From: Bacteriovoracaceae bacterium
Lineage (GTDB): Bacteria > Bdellovibrionota > Bacteriovoracia > Bacteriovoracales > Bacteriovoracaceae
Reading direction: 5' to 3'
DNA: 7,486 nt
Assembly (NCBI GenBank): GCA_023151145.1
Contig: JAKLJM010000102.1
Span: 1 to 7,486, forward strand
A program made the translations under genes and the position numbers. Positions 5,666-7,486 of this stretch are shown here, piece after piece. Position 1 is the first letter of the stretch. Each line of letters begins with the position of its first letter. The notes under the pieces were generated by a model that was not told the DNA's origin, did not search any database, and saw nothing but the letters and a program-made list of their open reading frames with translations.

Positions 5666-7486
5666 ATGACAATTAATAATGAAAATAAACGTTCCATGGT
5701 TGTTTCTTTGATTGGAAGACCAAATGTTGGAAAAAGTACCTTGTTTAATCGTTTGATGCGCAAAGGGCATAAAGCCATTACATATGATGAACCAGGTGTT
5801 ACGCGCGATCGCCATTACGGGATTGCAAATTTTGATATCTTGGGTGATGAATTAGCTCGCGATGCCATCTTAGTTGATACCGGAGGATTTTATCCTACAC
5901 GTATAGATGAAAAAGCAGCGAAGAAAAAAGATCAAGTAGCAAATAAGTTTTTTAACATCATGACCGAACAAGCAAAAATTGCGATTGATGAATCGGATTT
6001 AATTTTGTTCGTAGTTGACGTACGTGAAGGTGTACTTCCTTTTGATCATTCAATTGCAGATTATATTCGTTCTAAAGGAAAGAATTTTTGGTTAATCGTC
6101 AATAAGTTTGATTCTGAAAAACAAGATGGTGACGAGTTAGAGTTTTATGCACTTGGTATTGATGAGCATCAATTGTTAACGGTTTCGGCCGAGCATGCTG
6201 TTGGTCTAAATGAATTAAGAAAAAGAATTCATGAAGAATTATTAGTGTTTGAAAAGCTTTCAATTTCTTCTAGTCCCAATTTATCTCGCGGAGTAACTCC
6301 TCGTGAGAACGTAGTAGCGAAAGTTGCATTGATTGGTGCTCCGAATGCTGGGAAATCGACACTTCTTAATCAATTAGTTGGTTCTGAAAGAGCTCTCGTG
6401 AGTGATATTCCAGGAACAACCGTTGATCCGATAGAAGGATTTTTTGATCTTTTCTTTGGCGAATTAGCTGAAAAATTAGATTATGCAAAAATTAATAATG
6501 AAATTGCAAAAACTGATGGACTTTTATTAAAACAATATGAAGAATTCCGCCGCAATAACACAGACGTCTTTGAAGAAATGATGAAAAATTATCTTCTTGA
6601 AGAAGAAGCGGCCGGTGAAAAAAATCTTGATGACTACGATGAGTATGAAGGGTTAGATGCAATCGGTGAAAGTGATGAATTTTTACTGACCGATGATGAT
6701 ATGAACGAAAGTGGGCATGTTTCTCTTGATAATCCCGAATACGAAGAAATCCAAGTCGTTGGTGGTAAATCATTGCAAAAAGACTTAGATGAAGAATGGG
6801 AAGAAGAAATGATGGAAGCCGTCTTCTTTGATGAAAATGAAGAAGATGAAGAGCTGGAAGAAATTCCCAATTCAATTGATTACGACGAAGATGCGGAATT
6901 TCAAGATGCATTAATGCAAGCAGAGTCACTTGATGAAACAGAAGTTAAAGAGCCTTATCAAGGTTCATACTGGCGATCAGTGCATTTGATTGATACCGCA
7001 GGTATTCGCCGTCAAAAATCAGTAGAAGGCTTTATTGAAGAGCAGTCAGTCTATCGTTCGTTAAGATGTATTACGGAGTCTGATATTGTTATTTATATGA
7101 TTGATGCTACCGTAGGTATTTCTCATCAAGATCGTCGATTATTAGATATTGCCCTTGAAAAAGGAAAATCAGTGATCGTTGGATTAAATAAGATCGATCT
7201 TTTAAAAGAAAAATTAGTAGATGAAAAAGCGAAAAAAGCTTGGCTTCAAGATCTACGTGATTCAATTCCTTGGCTATATTATTGTGATTTAATTCCACTC
7301 TCTGCCAAGCATGGAAAATATCTATCACGTTTAAAAGATTCCTTGAAAAAAACGATTATGATTAGAAAAACCAGTATACCAACTGGTCAATTAAACCGTG
7401 CTCTTTTAGAAATTATTGAAAGTCATCCGATTGTCCTTAAACAATCAGGTGGGAAAAGACTAAAAGTTAAATATGCTTCGATGGTG
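5666..7486 (+). CDS. der: Der (EngA) double GTPase with large acidic insertion, C-terminus cut by window edge
   Basis: Der has two GTPase domains and a KH-like domain and acts in 50S subunit assembly. The frame runs 607 residues from ATG 5666 to the window edge without a stop. Domain 1: G1 GRPNVGKST (17-25), GVTRD (44-48), DTGG (71-74), NKFD (146-149), VSAEH (173-177). Domain 2: G1 GAPNAGKST (224-232), PGTTVD (249-254), DTAG (443-446), NKID (508-511), SAKHG (546-550). The KH-like domain begins near 565 and is incomplete. In ordinary Der about 16 residues separate TTRD from DTAG; here there are 188. The extra part looks helical at first, then is very acidic. The Arg usual after Thr-Thr in G2 is Val253. 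The frame is unbroken and all downstream motifs are intact, so this is not a frameshift. AGGTGAT immediately upstream (5657-5663) is a strong ribosome site with short spacing. The acidic insert produces long open frames on the opposite strand that are not genes. Confidence 0.95.
   Translation, partial: MTINNENKRSMVVSLIGRPNVGKSTLFNRLMRKGHKAITYDEPGVTRDRHYGIANFDILGDELARDAILVDTGGFYPTRIDEKAAKKKDQVANKFFNIMTEQAKIAIDESDLILFVVDVREGVLPFDHSIADYIRSKGKNFWLIVNKFDSEKQDGDELEFYALGIDEHQLLTVSAEHAVGLNELRKRIHEELLVFEKLSISSSPNLSRGVTPRENVVAKVALIGAPNAGKSTLLNQLVGSERALVSDIPGTTVDPIEGFFDLFFGELAEKLDYAKINNEIAKTDGLLLKQYEEFRRNNTDVFEEMMKNYLLEEEAAGEKNLDDYDEYEGLDAIGESDEFLLTDDDMNESGHVSLDNPEYEEIQVVGGKSLQKDLDEEWEEEMMEAVFFDENEEDEELEEIPNSIDYDEDAEFQDALMQAESLDETEVKEPYQGSYWRSVHLIDTAGIRRQKSVEGFIEEQSVYRSLRCITESDIVIYMIDATVGISHQDRRLLDIALEKGKSVIVGLNKIDLLKEKLVDEKAKKAWLQDLRDSIPWLYYCDLIPLSAKHGKYLSRLKDSLKKTIMIRKTSIPTGQLNRALLEIIESHPIVLKQSGGKRLKVKYASMV
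6458..6961 (+). other. der: acidic insertion within Der GTPase domain 2 (residues 265-432)
   Basis: This in-frame segment of about 168 residues sits between the strand after G2 (DPIEGFFDLFF) and the strand leading into DTAG (SYWRSVHLIDTAG), i.e. at the turn of the beta2-beta3 hairpin. Residues about 265-310 look helical (KINNEIAK, LLLKQYEEFRR, VFEEMMKNYLL). Residues 311-430 contain by my count 49 Asp or Glu and only 4 Lys with no Arg, interspersed with aromatics and Met, and are probably disordered. I recognise no known domain in it. Confidence 0.85.

Noticed and set aside
6492..6929. Minus-strand open frames opposite the Der insertion (6492-6929 and 6634-6870), one His/Leu-rich and one Ser-rich
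   Set aside because: They arise because the GAA/GAT-rich acidic coding strand gives few stops on the opposite strand; biased composition and no start signals.
6428..6985. Der insertion as a frameshift, intron or inserted mobile element
   Set aside because: The frame is continuous with no stops, no terminal repeats were seen at its edges, and GTPase motifs resume in the same frame, so it is a protein insertion.
7107..7328. Minus-strand open frame of 73 codons
   Set aside because: It is antisense to Der domain 2 motifs NKID and SAK, which establish the coding strand.

Overview
This is an AT-rich bacterial window with dense coding on both strands. No tRNA, rRNA, CRISPR array or mobile element was seen. 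The window does not name its host. A low-GC genome, a secreted coiled-coil protein of no recognised family, a matrixin-like lipoprotein and short housekeeping genes would fit a predatory deltaproteobacterial relative (Bdellovibrionota, perhaps Bacteriovoracales). That is a weak inference from style, not from a marker gene.

Layout. Positions 1-771 (minus) hold the N-terminal 257 residues of a zinc-metalloprotease lipoprotein that runs off the left edge. Upstream of it, on the same strand, is a transaldolase (859-1506). A short divergent promoter region (1507-1623) separates this from a plus-strand exported coiled-coil protein of unknown function (1624-2559). That gene converges, with a gap of only 4 bases, on a minus-strand tyrosine-recombinase-like protein (2564-3574) that has lost most of the catalytic set. 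A 216-base divergent region (3575-3790) then leads into a plus-strand cluster: rnc (RNase III), era (16S rRNA-binding GTPase) and der/engA (double GTPase for 50S assembly), the last cut by the right edge.

How the genes work together. rnc, era and der are closely spaced (32 and 28 bases) on one strand. All three belong to rRNA processing and ribosome assembly, so they probably form one ribosome-maturation operon. The other genes show no obvious functional link to it or to one another.

Main points of interest: (1) Der carries an extra segment of about 170 residues, strongly acidic over most of its length, inside its second GTPase domain between the G2 and G3 motifs. (2) The recombinase-like protein keeps the nucleophilic Tyr and one Arg but has Lys, Lys and Leu at three other catalytic positions. 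(3) A stem of about 15 bp buries the ribosome binding site of the metalloprotease. (4) The coiled-coil protein gene has no Shine-Dalgarno site and a well-formed extended -10 element placed exactly for a leaderless mRNA.
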